Shown piece by piece: positions 46,705 to 57,068 of a stretch of 64,000 nt of DNA (position 1 is its first letter; each line of letters starts with the position of its first letter). The stretch is from Streptomyces sp. NRRL F-2664 (GTDB lineage: Bacteria; Actinomycetota; Actinomycetes; Streptomycetales; Streptomycetaceae). The notes below the pieces were generated by a model. It searched no databases. It saw only the letters and a list, made by a program, of their open reading frames with translations, and was not told where the DNA came from. Position numbers and translations under genes: made by a program. The stretch is taken from the NCBI RefSeq assembly GCF_000719345.1, contig NZ_JOFX01000039.1:1-64000 (forward strand), given 5' to 3'.

Positions 46705-47916
46705 ATGGCAGCGAACACGAAGACTTCTCGCAAGGCCGCCCGGTACGCCGTACCGGTCGCGGTGGCGGGTGTCGCCGCGGCGACCGTGGCGATGGTCCCG
46801 GCCTTCGCCAATGCCGGCGGGCCCGACCTGCCCGGGCTGACGGCGCAGCAGCTGATCGAGAAGGTCGCCGCCTCGGACGTGGAGCAGCTGTCGGGGACGG
46901 CGAAGATCAGCACCGACCTGGGCCTGCCGAAGATCGCCTCCGGGCTGCTCGGCGGCGGGGGTGTCACGGGCGGCTCCGCCAACCCGGAGGACAAGGTCGC
47001 GCAGCTCGCGAACGGTACGCACGCGCTCCGGGTGGCGGCCGACGGCGAGGACCGCCAGAAGGTCACCTTCCTCGACGGCAAGGACGAGTACAGCCTCATC
47101 CACAACGGCGACGAGGTGTGGGGCTACGACTCCAAGTCGAACGAGGTCTTCCACGAGAAGGCGACCCCGTCGGAGAAGGCCGGCCGGGGCGCGGACAAGG
47201 AGCACAAGACCGGTGACCGGCTGACCGCCTCCCCCCAGAAGCTCGCCGAGGAGATCCTCGCGGCCGCCGGCCCCACGACGGACGTCAGCGTGGGCGAGAC
47301 CGCGCAGGTGGCCGGGCGGGACGCCTACCAGCTGGTGCTCAAGCCCAAGCAGGCCGGCTCGACGGTCGGCTCGGTGCAGATCGCGGTGGACGCCAAGAAC
47401 GGCGTGCCGCTGCGCGTGCAGCTGCTCTCCGCGCAGGGCGGCAAGCCGATCGTGGACGCCGGCTTCACCAAGGTGGACTTCGTCAAGCCCTCCGCCGACA
47501 CCTTCGCCTTCACCCCGCCCAAGGGCGCCAAGGTGACCGAGGGCGCGGACGGGCACGGCAAGGGCGACAGGGACGGCGCGTTCAAGGCGCTGGAATCCTT
47601 CCCCGGCCTGGAGGGCCTGGCCGGCGGCCCGGGCGGCAAGGGCGACGTGAAGGTGCTCGGCGAGGGCTGGGCGACGATCGCGCGGATCGACTCCGGTGCG
47701 GGCAGGAGCCTGAAGGACCTGGAGAACGACAAGAACACGCCCAAGGAGGCCAAGCAGTTCCTCGACTCCCTCGGGGACAAGGTCAACGGGACGTTCGGCG
47801 AGGGCCGCGTCATGTCGACCCGCCTGTTCAACGTCCTGGTCACCGACGACGGCAAGGTCTACGCCGGTGCGGTCACCAAGGACGCGCTGGTGAAGGCGGC
47901 CGACGCGGACAAGTAG
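46705..47916 (+). CDS. Secreted LolA-like (DUF2092-type) protein
   Basis: A 403-residue exported protein. A signal peptide (KAARYAVPVAVAGVAAATVAM, cleavage near AFANA) precedes a LolA/LppX-like fold, seen as LTAQQLIEKVAASDVEQLSGTAKISTDLGLP, then ATPSEK, and VDAKNGVPLRVQLLSAQGGKPIVDAGFTKVDF. In Gram-positives such proteins sit outside the membrane and may bind lipids or act with anti-sigma factors. The C-terminal quarter is Gly/Lys-rich. ATG after GAGGGCAGGGCACTGAC. It is a single-gene unit with its own terminator. Confidence 0.85.
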   Translation: MAANTKTSRKAARYAVPVAVAGVAAATVAMVPAFANAGGPDLPGLTAQQLIEKVAASDVEQLSGTAKISTDLGLPKIASGLLGGGGVTGGSANPEDKVAQLANGTHALRVAADGEDRQKVTFLDGKDEYSLIHNGDEVWGYDSKSNEVFHEKATPSEKAGRGADKEHKTGDRLTASPQKLAEEILAAAGPTTDVSVGETAQVAGRDAYQLVLKPKQAGSTVGSVQIAVDAKNGVPLRVQLLSAQGGKPIVDAGFTKVDFVKPSADTFAFTPPKGAKVTEGADGHGKGDRDGAFKALESFPGLEGLAGGPGGKGDVKVLGEGWATIARIDSGAGRSLKDLENDKNTPKEAKQFLDSLGDKVNGTFGEGRVMSTRLFNVLVTDDGKVYAGAVTKDALVKAADADK

Positions 47917-47937
47917 CCGCTCGGGGCAGGCGTGCCG

Positions 47938-47968
47938 GGGTGGGCGGGGAGTGTGTCCCTGCCCACCC
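47938..47968 (+). terminator. Terminator of the LolA-like gene
   Basis: Arms GGGTGGGCGGGGA (47938-47950) and TCCCTGCCCACCC (47956-47968) pair with one mismatch and are followed by TTCTC. Confidence 0.65.
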
Positions 47969-47985
47969 TTCTCGCGTTGCGCATG

Positions 47986-48011
47986 ACCGTACAGCGCCTG
48001 CGCTGTACGGT
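47986..48011. promoter_or_regulatory. Palindromic operator of the toxin-antitoxin pair
   Basis: Two 12-nt arms, ACCGTACAGCGC (47986-47997) and GCGCTGTACGGT (48000-48011), are exact reverse complements with CT between. The element ends 7 nt before the antitoxin ATG, so it likely overlaps the promoter or transcript start and is an autoregulatory site. Confidence 0.7.
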
Positions 48012-48018
48012 GTTGGGC

Positions 48019-48222
48019 ATGTCGAGACACGTCACCATCCGCCTGGACGAAGAGTTCCACGAGCGCCTCAAGGCGCGCGCGGCGGCCCTGGGGACGACGG
48101 TCACCGCTCTGATCACGGAGGTCACCGAGCGGGAGCTCGACGAGGACCGGAAGAACTTCCTCTCCGGCATAGAGGAGTTCGCCGATCACTGGGGCTACTT
48201 CCAGGAGCGGTTCGGCAATTGA
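48019..48222 (+). CDS. Ribbon-helix-helix-type antitoxin
   Basis: A 67-residue protein. RHVTIRLDEEFHERLKARAA is a ribbon-helix-helix beginning (beta strand VTIRLD, then helix), followed by ALGTTVTALITEVTERELDEDRK. The acidic, aromatic C-terminal part (FADHWGYFQERFG) would contact the toxin. The ATG at 48019 has no good ribosome site, so the mRNA may be nearly leaderless behind the palindrome. It overlaps the next gene by 4 nt if that gene begins at TTG 48219. Confidence 0.8.
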   Translation: MSRHVTIRLDEEFHERLKARAAALGTTVTALITEVTERELDEDRKNFLSGIEEFADHWGYFQERFGN

Positions 48223-48638
48223 AGATCACCATGGAGTGGGCCTGGACCGCTCTGGCCCACCATCTCCCGTCAGATCCCGCCGTGTGGGATCCCTCCGGGG
48301 TGGCCGCCGCGGTCGCCCGGCACCAGAACGACCTGGTCCTGGTGCCAGAACAGCCCGCCCCGGACACCGCGTGGCGGGCCGCTGCGTTTCTGCACACCCT
48401 CGCGGTCTGCCCGGCGCTGGAATCGCCGATGAACGAGTTCTACGCGGCCGCGGCGACCCGCTCGTACCTGCGCGTGGCCGGTGCCGCGAAGCTGCCCTCG
48501 CCCGAGGAGCTCGGCGATCTCGTCGAGGCGGCGAAGCTGGGCCGTGCGGACATCGCGGCCGTGGCCGAGGAACTGCGGGCGCGGATGAGAGAGCCGCTGG
48601 AGGCCTCGTCCCGGTCGGCCGGCGCCGAGGACGCTTGA
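48219..48638 (+). CDS. Putative toxin, distant Fic/Doc-like without the catalytic motif
   Basis: A 139-residue protein (TTG start at 48219 in a TTGA overlap; ATG 48231 is possible). The middle, WRAAAFLHTLAVCPALESPM, followed by NEFYAAAATRSYLRVAGAAK and LPSPEELGDLVEAAKLGRAD, parallels the helices of Doc proteins (AAxLLHSLxxNHPFxDGNKR, then the DLVxAVAxGE region). The HPFxxGN motif that catalyses the transfer reaction is replaced by CPALESPMN. It could be an inactive or differently acting toxin. The pairing with an antitoxin gene and operator is the stronger evidence. Confidence 0.6.
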   Translation: MKITMEWAWTALAHHLPSDPAVWDPSGVAAAVARHQNDLVLVPEQPAPDTAWRAAAFLHTLAVCPALESPMNEFYAAAATRSYLRVAGAAKLPSPEELGDLVEAAKLGRADIAAVAEELRARMREPLEASSRSAGAEDA

Positions 48639-48674
48639 GCTCCGGCACGATCCGGGCGGACCGTGCCGGAGCTC
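48637..48674. terminator. Bidirectional terminator between the toxin and M28 genes
   Basis: Arms GAGCTCCGGCACG (48637-48649) and CGTGCCGGAGCTC (48662-48674) are perfectly complementary over 13 bp, between convergent genes. The left arm begins inside the toxin stop codon. Confidence 0.75.
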
Positions 48675-48710
48675 TGAGCAGGGGCCGGGTGCGGCGCGCG
48701 CCCGGGGCGG

Positions 48711-50105
<1,395 letters not shown>

Positions 50106-50183
50106 TCAGTGCGAGCCTGATGGTCAGCGAGAATATGACTGTCCGTCAAGACCATAATCCGGTCAGGGTGGTTCGGAAAACGG

Positions 50184-50220
50184 ACGATCCCCGGTACGGA
50201 TGGTCCGTACCGGGGATCGT
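50184..50220 (-). terminator. Terminator of the RarD-like gene
   Basis: Perfect 17-bp stem (50184-50200 with 50204-50220) with a 3-nt loop, 43 nt beyond the stop on the minus strand. Confidence 0.8.
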
Positions 50221-50262
50221 GGGGTCGGGGAGTTCGCTGGTGCGCGCCCTGCGGGGTCCTTG

Positions 50263-51207
50263 TCAGGCGGGTTCGCGGGCCGCTGCCGGGACGATCACGG
50301 GTGCCGCCTCCAGCCGGGCGCGGGAGCGCCGGGCCGTCCGCAGCGCGTCCCAGGTCAGGATCGCCAGCGCGGCCCAGACCAGCGAGAAGCCGGCCCAGCG
50401 CTCCGGCGGCATCGCCTCGTGGAAGTACAGGACGCCGAGCCCGAACTGGAACACCGGGGCCATGTACTGCAGCAGTCCGAGGGTCGACAGTGGGACCCGG
50501 ATCGCGGCCGCCCCGAAGAACACCAGCGGCACCGCCGTGACCAGGCCGGTCGCGGCCAGCAGCAGGGCGTGCCCGATCCCTTGCGAGGCGAAGGTGGACT
50601 GCCCCTGCGCGGAGAGCCACAGCAGGTAGCCGAGGGCCGGGAGGAAGAGCATGGCCGTCTCGGCGGCCAGTGACTCCAGGCCTCCCATGTTGAGCTTCTT
50701 CTTGATCAGTCCGTACGTCGCGAAGGAGCAGGCCAGACCCAGGGAGATCCACGGCGGCCGCCCGTAGCCGATGGCGAGCACGAGCACGGCGACGAAGCTG
50801 ATGCCGACGGCCACCCACTGCGCGCGGCGCAGCCGCTCGCCCAGCACCAACACGCCCATGGCGATGCTGACCAGCGGATTGATGAAGTAGCCGAGGCTCG
50901 ATTCGACCACGTGGCCGTTGTTGACCGACCAGATGTACAGGCCCCAGTTCACGCTGATCACCGATGCGGCCAGCGCGGTCAGGCCGAGTTTGCGCGGCCG
51001 GCGCGCCAGCTCCCGTATCCAGCCCCAGCGGCGTACCGCGAGCAGGGCCAGCCCCACCACGGCCAGGGACCACGTCATGCGGTGGGCGAGGATCTCCACC
51101 GCGCTGGCGGGCATCAGCAGTGGCCAGAAAAGTGGGACCAGACCCCACATGCCGTACGCGCCGAATCCGTAGAGCAGACCCGCGCGCTGCTCGTTCTCTG
51201 CCTTCAC
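50263..51207 (-). CDS. rarD: RarD/EamA-family transporter
   Basis: A 314-residue membrane protein with ten predicted helices in two EamA repeats. Signatures of the RarD group are GFGAYGMWGLVPLFW at the N-terminus, WGLYIWSVNNGHVVESSLGYFINPL near the first third, and ATYGLIKKK and TLGLLQYMAPVFQF in the second half. The family exports metabolites; substrates are not well known, with chloramphenicol resistance the historical phenotype. The GTG at 51207 follows ACAGGAGGCCCC. Confidence 0.9.
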   Translation of the reverse strand: MKAENEQRAGLLYGFGAYGMWGLVPLFWPLLMPASAVEILAHRMTWSLAVVGLALLAVRRWGWIRELARRPRKLGLTALAASVISVNWGLYIWSVNNGHVVESSLGYFINPLVSIAMGVLVLGERLRRAQWVAVGISFVAVLVLAIGYGRPPWISLGLACSFATYGLIKKKLNMGGLESLAAETAMLFLPALGYLLWLSAQGQSTFASQGIGHALLLAATGLVTAVPLVFFGAAAIRVPLSTLGLLQYMAPVFQFGLGVLYFHEAMPPERWAGFSLVWAALAILTWDALRTARRSRARLEAAPVIVPAAAREPA

Positions 51208-51378
51208 GGGGCCTCCTGTGCGACTTCCGGCCAACTTCACGACGGTATCGCCGCACGGCCCAGATGTCATGCCCGTCACTACGAGAGACTCATGACACTT
51301 CGGGAGCGCGGGCCCGGGTGCGGGCGGTGGCCGTCCCGTCGGACCGGCGCGGCGCCGATCGCCCGGAGCGGGCATGCC

Positions 51379-51410
51379 GAAGCCCGGGCCCCGAAAGGGG
51401 TCCGGGCTTC
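51379..51410 (-). terminator. Terminator of the korAB operon
   Basis: A 14-bp stem (51379-51392 with 51397-51410) with one G-T pair and a GAAA tetraloop, 31 nt beyond the korB stop. Confidence 0.8.
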
Positions 51411-51440
51411 CGGCTGACGTGTGGCGCGTGCGCCCGGCCC

Positions 51441-52520
51441 TCAGCCGACGACGGTCCAGGTGTCGTTGCCGCTCAGCAGCGCGCCGAGGTCACCCTTGCC
51501 GCTGCGGTCGACGGCGGCCTCCAGCTGGTCGGCCATGAGCGTGTCGTAGACCGGCCGCTCCACGCTGCGGAACACCCCGATCGGGGTCCGGTGCAGGGTG
51601 TCGGGGTCGGCGAGGCGGGAGAGCGCGAACGCCGTCGTGGGGCTGGCCGTCCGGGTGTCGTGGACGAGGACCTGTCCCTCGTTGTCGGGGGTCACGTCGA
51701 CGACCTCCAGGTCGCCGGTGGCCTGATTGCGCACCACGCCCTTGCCGTCGTCCGCGCCGAAGCGGATCGGCCGGCCGTGCTCCAGCCTGATCACGGCCTC
51801 CCGCGCCTGGTCCTTGTCCTTGAGGATCTCGAAGGCGCCGTCGTTGAAGATGTTGCAGTTCTGGTAGATCTCGACGAGCGCCGTGCCCTGGTGGTCGGCC
51901 GCCTGGCGCAGCACCTCGGTGAGGTGCTTCCGGTCGGAGTCGACGGTGCGCGCGACGAACGAGGCCTCGGCACCGATCGCCAGCGACACCGGGTTGAAGG
52001 GCGCGTCGAGCGAACCCATCGGCGTCGACTTGGTGATCTTGCCGACCTCGGAGGTGGGGGAGTACTGGCCCTTGGTCAGCCCGTAGATCCGGTTGTTGAA
52101 CAGCAGGATCTTCAGGTTCACGTTGCGGCGCAGGGCGTGGATGAGGTGGTTGCCGCCGATGGAGAGCGCGTCGCCGTCACCCGTGACGACCCACACCGAC
52201 AGGTCGCGGCGTGAGGTCGCCAGACCCGTCGCGATGGCGGGGGCCCGGCCGTGGATCGAGTGCATCCCGTAGGTGTTCATGTAGTACGGGAAACGCGAGG
52301 AGCACCCGATGCCGGAGACGAAGACGATGTTCTCCTTCGCCAGGCCCAGCTCCGGCATGAAGCCCTGGACGGCGGCGAGCACGGCGTAGTCGCCGCAGCC
52401 CGGGCACCAGCGGACCTCCTGGTCCGACTTGAAGTCCTTCATCGACTGCTTGCTCTCGGCCTTCGGTACGAGCGAGAGCAGGGTCCGCGCCCCGTCGGTC
52501 GCCTCCGTCACCTCAGTCAT
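51441..52520 (-). CDS. korB: 2-oxoacid (2-oxoglutarate):ferredoxin oxidoreductase, beta subunit
   Basis: A 359-residue subunit that binds thiamine diphosphate and a [4Fe-4S] cluster. Cluster ligands are in RWCPGCGDYAVL and SGIGCSSRFP, with a later Cys in YQNCNIFNDGA. The ThDP motif is VTGDGDALSIGGNHLIHALR, then NNRIYGLTKGQYSPTSEVG. With KorA it converts 2-oxoglutarate and CoA to succinyl-CoA, CO2 and reduced ferredoxin. The start overlaps korA by 8 nt. Confidence 0.95.
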   Translation of the reverse strand: MTEVTEATDGARTLLSLVPKAESKQSMKDFKSDQEVRWCPGCGDYAVLAAVQGFMPELGLAKENIVFVSGIGCSSRFPYYMNTYGMHSIHGRAPAIATGLATSRRDLSVWVVTGDGDALSIGGNHLIHALRRNVNLKILLFNNRIYGLTKGQYSPTSEVGKITKSTPMGSLDAPFNPVSLAIGAEASFVARTVDSDRKHLTEVLRQAADHQGTALVEIYQNCNIFNDGAFEILKDKDQAREAVIRLEHGRPIRFGADDGKGVVRNQATGDLEVVDVTPDNEGQVLVHDTRTASPTTAFALSRLADPDTLHRTPIGVFRSVERPVYDTLMADQLEAAVDRSGKGDLGALLSGNDTWTVVG

Positions 52521-54456
52521 CGATGGCCTCCTTGAGAACCTTGGCGAGCTGCTCGGCCTTGAACGGCATTCCGTTGACCTGGTTGTACGACCTGGCGTCG
52601 ACCAGGTATTTCGCCCGGATCAGGGTGGCGAGCTGCCCGAGGTTCATTTCCGGCACCACTACCTTCTCGTAACGCTCCAGGACCTCGCCGAGATTCCTGG
52701 GGAAGGGGTTGAGGTGGCGCAGGTGGGCCTGGGCGACGGGGAGTCCGGCGCCCCGGACCCGGCGGACCGCGGCGGTGATGGGACCGTAGGTGGAACCCCA
52801 GCCGAGGACGAGCGTGGTGGCGCCGTCCGGGTCGTCGACGTCGAGCTCGGGCACCTCGATGCCGTCGACCTTGGCCTGACGGGTGCGGACCATGAGGTCG
52901 TGGTTGGCCGGGTCGTAGGAGATGTTGCCCGTGCCGTCCTGCTTCTCGATGCCGCCGATGCGGTGTTCGAGGCCGGGCGTGCCGGGGACGGCCCAGGGCC
53001 GGGCCAGCGTCTGCGGCTCCCGCTTGTAGGGCCAGAAGACCTCGCTGCCGTCGGCCAGCGTGTGGTTCGCGGCGGTGGCGAACTTGACCTTCAGGTCCGG
53101 CAGGTCCGCGACCTCCGGGATCCGCCACGGCTCGGAACCGTTGGCCAGATAGCCGTCGGAGAGCAGGAAGACCGGCGTCCGGTAGGTCAGCGCGATCCGT
53201 GCCGCGTCGAGGGCGGCGTCGAAGCAGTCCGCCGGGGTCCGCGGGGCCACGATCGGCACGGGCGCCTCGCCGTTGCGGCCGTACATGGCCTGCAGGAGAT
53301 CCGCCTGCTCGGTCTTCGTCGGCAGACCCGTGGAGGGGCCGCCGCGCTGGATGTCCACGATCAGCAGCGGCAGCTCCAGCGACACCGCGAGGCCGATCGT
53401 CTCCGACTTCAGCGCCACACCGGGCCCGGAGGTGGTGGTGACCCCGAGCGCCCCGCCGAAGGCCGCGCCGAGCGCCGCCCCGATGCCGGCGATCTCGTCC
53501 TCGGCCTGGAAGGTCCGCACGCCGAAGTTCTTGTGCTTCGACAGCTCGTGCAGGATGTCCGAGGCCGGGGTGATGGGGTAGGAGCCCAGGTAGAGGGGCA
53601 GGTCGGCCTGCTGGCTCGCCGCGATGAGGCCGTAGGAGAGCGCCAGGTTCCCGGAGATGTTGCGGTAGGTGCCGGTGGGGAAGGCATGGGTGGCGGGCGC
53701 CACCTCGTAGGAGACCGCGAAGTCCTCCGTCGTCTCCCCGAAGTTCCAACCGGCGCGGAAGGCCACGATGTTCGCCTCGGCGATCTCGGGCTTCTTGGCG
53801 AACTTCTGCCGCAGGAAGCTCTCCGTGGCCTCGGTGGGCCGGTGGTACATCCACGACAGCAGGCCCAGCGCGAACATGTTCTTGCTGCGCTCGGCCTCCT
53901 TGCGGGAGAGCCCGAAGTCCTTCAGCGCCTCCACCGTCAGGGTGGTCAGCGGTACGGGGTGCAGGTTGTAGGCGGCCAGCGAGCCGTCCTCCAGCGGCGA
54001 GGTCTCGTAGCCGACCTTGGCCATCGGACGCTTGGTGAACTCGTCCGTGTTCACGATGATCTCCGCGCCGCGCGGCACGTCGGCGATGTTCGCCTTCAGG
54101 GCGGCCGGGTTCATCGCCACCAGCACGTTCGGCGCGTCGCCGGGGGTGAGGATGTCGTGGTCGGCGAAGTGCAGCTGGAAGGAGGAGACGCCCGGCAGGG
54201 TGCCGGCGGGGGCGCGGATCTCGGCCGGGAAGTTCGGCAGCGTGGACAGGTCGTTCCCGAACGACGCCGTCTCCGAGGTGAACCGGTCACCGGTGAGCTG
54301 CATACCGTCACCGGAGTCACCCGCGAACCGGATGATCACCCGATCGAGGCGCCGTACTTCCTTGCCGTCCGGACTCCCCGGGATGCGCTGTCCACCGACG
54401 ACCGCACCCCCGGCCCCGTCGGCCTGTTCGGCTGGGCTGCTGACCTGGCTGGTCAC
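52513..54456 (-). CDS. korA: 2-oxoacid (2-oxoglutarate):ferredoxin oxidoreductase, alpha subunit
   Basis: A 647-residue fused gamma-alpha subunit. The N-terminal gamma domain (about 25-205) shows RVIIRFAGDSGDGMQLTGDR; the alpha part begins near SGNLALSYGLIAASQQADL and includes YPITPASDILHEL, FQAEDEIAGIGAALGAAF and TTSGPGVALKSETIGLA. No ferredoxin domain is present, so electrons leave through KorB. The GTG at 54456 was chosen because AAGGAGG lies 9 nt before it. Its product, reduced ferredoxin, may feed the nearby Nuo2. Confidence 0.95.
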   Translation of the reverse strand: MTSQVSSPAEQADGAGGAVVGGQRIPGSPDGKEVRRLDRVIIRFAGDSGDGMQLTGDRFTSETASFGNDLSTLPNFPAEIRAPAGTLPGVSSFQLHFADHDILTPGDAPNVLVAMNPAALKANIADVPRGAEIIVNTDEFTKRPMAKVGYETSPLEDGSLAAYNLHPVPLTTLTVEALKDFGLSRKEAERSKNMFALGLLSWMYHRPTEATESFLRQKFAKKPEIAEANIVAFRAGWNFGETTEDFAVSYEVAPATHAFPTGTYRNISGNLALSYGLIAASQQADLPLYLGSYPITPASDILHELSKHKNFGVRTFQAEDEIAGIGAALGAAFGGALGVTTTSGPGVALKSETIGLAVSLELPLLIVDIQRGGPSTGLPTKTEQADLLQAMYGRNGEAPVPIVAPRTPADCFDAALDAARIALTYRTPVFLLSDGYLANGSEPWRIPEVADLPDLKVKFATAANHTLADGSEVFWPYKREPQTLARPWAVPGTPGLEHRIGGIEKQDGTGNISYDPANHDLMVRTRQAKVDGIEVPELDVDDPDGATTLVLGWGSTYGPITAAVRRVRGAGLPVAQAHLRHLNPFPRNLGEVLERYEKVVVPEMNLGQLATLIRAKYLVDARSYNQVNGMPFKAEQLAKVLKEAIDD

Positions 54457-54606
54457 TGAACTGGACCTCCTTCGAGGCGTGAGCACCCCCATGACCACCC
54501 TACGACGGTAGGGATCAGGTCCCCAGGAGCGACCACATTCTGGACCGTAGGACCGCCCTTCGAGACGGCCCTGCCGGTATGCCGTATCTGACAGAGTTTC
54601 AGTCGA

Positions 54607-55278
54607 TCAAGACTTCAGGTAGGTGAGAACGGCCAGAACCCGCCGGTGATCCCCGTCACTCGGCGAGAGGCCCAGTTTCATGAAGATGTTGCTGACGTGC
54701 TTCTCCACCGCGCCGTCGCTGACGACCAGCTGCTTCGCCACGGCGGAGTTCGTACGGCCCTCGGCCATCAGCCCGAGCACCTCGCGCTCGCGCGGCGTCA
54801 GACCCGCCAGCACGTCCTGCTTGCGGCTGCGCCCGAGCAGCTGGGCGACGACCTCCGGGTCCAGGGCGGTGCCGCCCCGGGCCACCCGGACCACGGCGTC
54901 CAGGAACTCCCGCACGTCGGCGACCCGGTCCTTCAGCAGGTACCCCACGCCGGTACTGGAACCGGCCAGGAGCTCGGTGGCGTACTGCTCCTCGACGTAC
55001 TGCGACAGCACCAGCACGCCCGTCCCGGGATAGTCCCGCCGCAGCCGCACGGCGGCCCGCACGCCCTCGTCGGTGTGCGTGGGCGGCATCCGCACGTCCG
55101 CCACCACCACGTCGGGCAGCGCGTCCTCGGCGGCCAGCTCCGCCATGGTCTTCAGCAGGGCTTCCGCGTCCCCGACGCCCGCCACGACGTCATGCCCCCG
55201 GTCGGTCAGCAACCGGGTCAGGCCCTCGCGCAGCAGCACTGAATCCTCGGCGATGACCACCCGCACCCTGTCTTCCAC
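54607..55278 (-). CDS. NarL/LuxR-family response regulator
   Basis: A 223-residue regulator. The receiver has IAEDSVLLREGL, phospho-acceptor Asp in VVVADVRMPPTHTDEG, Ser in VLSQYVEEQYA and Lys in YLLKDRVAD. The LuxR HTH (about 150-215) contains LTPREREVLGLMAEGRTNSAVAKQL and a recognition helix in GAVEKHVSNIFMKL. It is the likely partner of the two kinases encoded upstream. GTG start at 55278. Confidence 0.93.
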   Translation of the reverse strand: MEDRVRVVIAEDSVLLREGLTRLLTDRGHDVVAGVGDAEALLKTMAELAAEDALPDVVVADVRMPPTHTDEGVRAAVRLRRDYPGTGVLVLSQYVEEQYATELLAGSSTGVGYLLKDRVADVREFLDAVVRVARGGTALDPEVVAQLLGRSRKQDVLAGLTPREREVLGLMAEGRTNSAVAKQLVVSDGAVEKHVSNIFMKLGLSPSDGDHRRVLAVLTYLKS

Positions 55279-55623
55279 GACTCAGCAGCTCCCGCGTCCA
55301 CTCGTTCCCGTACTGCCCGACCCAGCCAAGCATCCCAGCCTTAAGTCCCGGTGAAGGCAGAGCCGGGACAACCCGTGGGCGTACGGGAGGAGTTTTCGCA
55401 CCCGGGGAGGGCGCAAGCCCAAGGTCCGGATCCCGGCACCCCGCCCGGCGCCGCACCGGACGGGCGGGCGGGACCCGGGGAGCCGGGGCCGCGCCCGGGC
55501 AGCGGCCCGGGCAGCGGAGACCGTGCCGCCGAGGACGGCGGTGGCGGCTCCGGACAGGCGGGAGGGACCCCCGCCCATCCCGGACGGGAGTCCCGGCCCT
55601 GCATCCGCCCCGGCTGCTGCGGG
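55279..55623. other. 345-nt spacer between response regulator and first kinase gene
   Basis: Very GC rich and with many short repeats of CGGGC type. It holds one hairpin copied elsewhere (55564-55595). ORFs on either strand lack ribosome sites. I see no gene. Confidence 0.45.
55564..55595 (-). terminator. Hairpin after kinase 1, copy A of a duplicated element
   Basis: A 32-nt element with outer arms GGGAC/GTCCC and an inner GC-rich pairing, 29 nt beyond the kinase 1 stop. It differs by one base from 57069-57100. Confidence 0.6.
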
Positions 55624-56928
55624 CTACGCCCGCCACGGGAGCTCGGCGGTCACCGTCGTCCCACCCCCCGCGGGGGAATCGACGACCAGCACCCCGTCCA
55701 CCGCGTCCAGCCGGTCCGCCAGCCCTGCCAGCCCGTGCCCGGCGTCCGCATCCGCGCCGCCCCGGCCGTCGTCTGCGACCTGGAGGAGCAGCCGCCCCCC
55801 GGACGTCCACACGTCCACCGAGGCGGACCGGGCCCGGGCGTGCGTACTGACGTTCCGCAGCAGCTCCGACACCGTGAAGTACGCGATCCCCTCGATCGCC
55901 GCGGCCGGCCGGGCCGGGAGATCCACGGCCACCCGTACGGGCACGGAGCACCGCGAGGCCACCGACGACAGTGCCGCGTCCAGGCCGCGGTCCGTCAGCA
56001 CCGCCGGGTGGATCCCGCGGGCCAGGTCCCGCAGCTCCTGAAGGGCGATCTTCACCTCGCCGTGCGCCTCGTCCACCAGGCGGGCAGCCGCCTGCGGGTC
56101 CTCGGCCAGCTTCTCCCGCGCCGTCCCCAGCTCCACGGCCAGCGACACCAGCCGGGCCTGCGCCCCGTCGTGCAGGTCCCGCTCGATGCGCCGCAGGTCG
56201 GCGGCGGCGGTGTCCACGACGACCCCGCGGCCGGACTCCAGCTCGCTGACCCGGCTGTCCAGCCGCGACGCCCCCAGCAGCCCGCCGACCATGACCCGGT
56301 CGACGGTGGTCAGCGCCCGGATCACCCACGGCGTGGCGAGGGTGAGGGCCAGCCCGAACAGGCAGGCCAGGGCGATCTCCGCGGGGGAGTCGAGGTAGAA
56401 GGAGTAGTCGCCGTTCTGGTAGAGCTGCAGCCCCGGCTGGTCGGTGTAGGCGGGGAAGACCCAGAACCACAGCGGGTACAGCAGGTACGCCCAGCCGGTC
56501 GCCCAGAACGTCAGTGCCAGGCAGAAACCGAACACCGCCCACGGGAAGTGGATCACCGAGTACAGCGCGTGCCGCCAGGCGCTGCCGCTCTTCAGCACCG
56601 CGCCCATGGCGGCCAGGGGGCCGCTCTTCCTCGCCCGGATCGGCGCCGGCTCGGTGATGTCCGCCCCCAGCAGCACCCGCACCCGGGCGCGCTCCAGCGC
56701 CCCGAAGCCGCGGCACATCGCGAGGACGCCGGCCAGGACCGGGACGCCGAGGAAGGTGACGAGCAGCCCGGCGCCCAGGCTCACGCCGGTGATCGTGAGC
56801 GAGAAGTACAGGATGCTCAGCGGAAGCCCGAGCAGCAGGTACCCGAACTCCCGCCAGGTCCGCCCCGCCACCGGTGCCAGCAGCACCGCCCCGGCGCCGC
56901 CCCGCCGCCCGCCCTTGCCGTCGTCCAT
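55624..56928 (-). CDS. Sensor histidine kinase 1 (HisKA_3 type)
   Basis: A 434-residue kinase with about four N-terminal helices (LLLGLPLSILYFSLTITGVSLGA and others) that form a PspC/sensor-like domain. The dimerisation helix with the phospho-acceptor is [20 protein letters not shown]; the ATPase domain has SELLRNVSTHA, ADDGRGGAD and GHGLAGLADRLD boxes. It is closely related to kinase 2, the next gene upstream. The ATG at 56928 was chosen with GGAAGGG nearby; other starts upstream are possible. Confidence 0.9.
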   Translation of the reverse strand: MDDGKGGRRGGAGAVLLAPVAGRTWREFGYLLLGLPLSILYFSLTITGVSLGAGLLVTFLGVPVLAGVLAMCRGFGALERARVRVLLGADITEPAPIRARKSGPLAAMGAVLKSGSAWRHALYSVIHFPWAVFGFCLALTFWATGWAYLLYPLWFWVFPAYTDQPGLQLYQNGDYSFYLDSPAEIALACLFGLALTLATPWVIRALTTVDRVMVGGLLGASRLDSRVSELESGRGVVVDTAAADLRRIERDLHDGAQARLVSLAVELGTAREKLAEDPQAAARLVDEAHGEVKIALQELRDLARGIHPAVLTDRGLDAALSSVASRCSVPVRVAVDLPARPAAAIEGIAYFTVSELLRNVSTHARARSASVDVWTSGGRLLLQVADDGRGGADADAGHGLAGLADRLDAVDGVLVVDSPAGGGTTVTAELPWRA

Positions 56929-57019
56929 CTCCCGACCCGCCCTTCCGCTCCTCGTCTGCACCCCAGCCTCCCGCCCGCCCGCACCCCGGCACCATGCGGC
57001 GGGTAGGCATCTGCACCGG

Positions 57020-57031
57020 GGGGTTAACCCC
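57020..57031. promoter_or_regulatory. GGGGTTAACCCC palindrome upstream of kinase 1
   Basis: A 12-nt perfect palindrome about 90 nt upstream of the kinase 1 start, flanked by ACCCCG. A near-identical element precedes kinase 2. Confidence 0.4.
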
Positions 57032-57068
57032 ACCCCGCCCGCCGCGGCGCCCCACACGCACGAACGAC

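Noticed and set aside
55282..55578. Minus-strand ORF of 98 codons between the regulator and kinase 1
   Set aside because: It lies in a repeat-rich spacer, crosses the hairpin and shows no family features.
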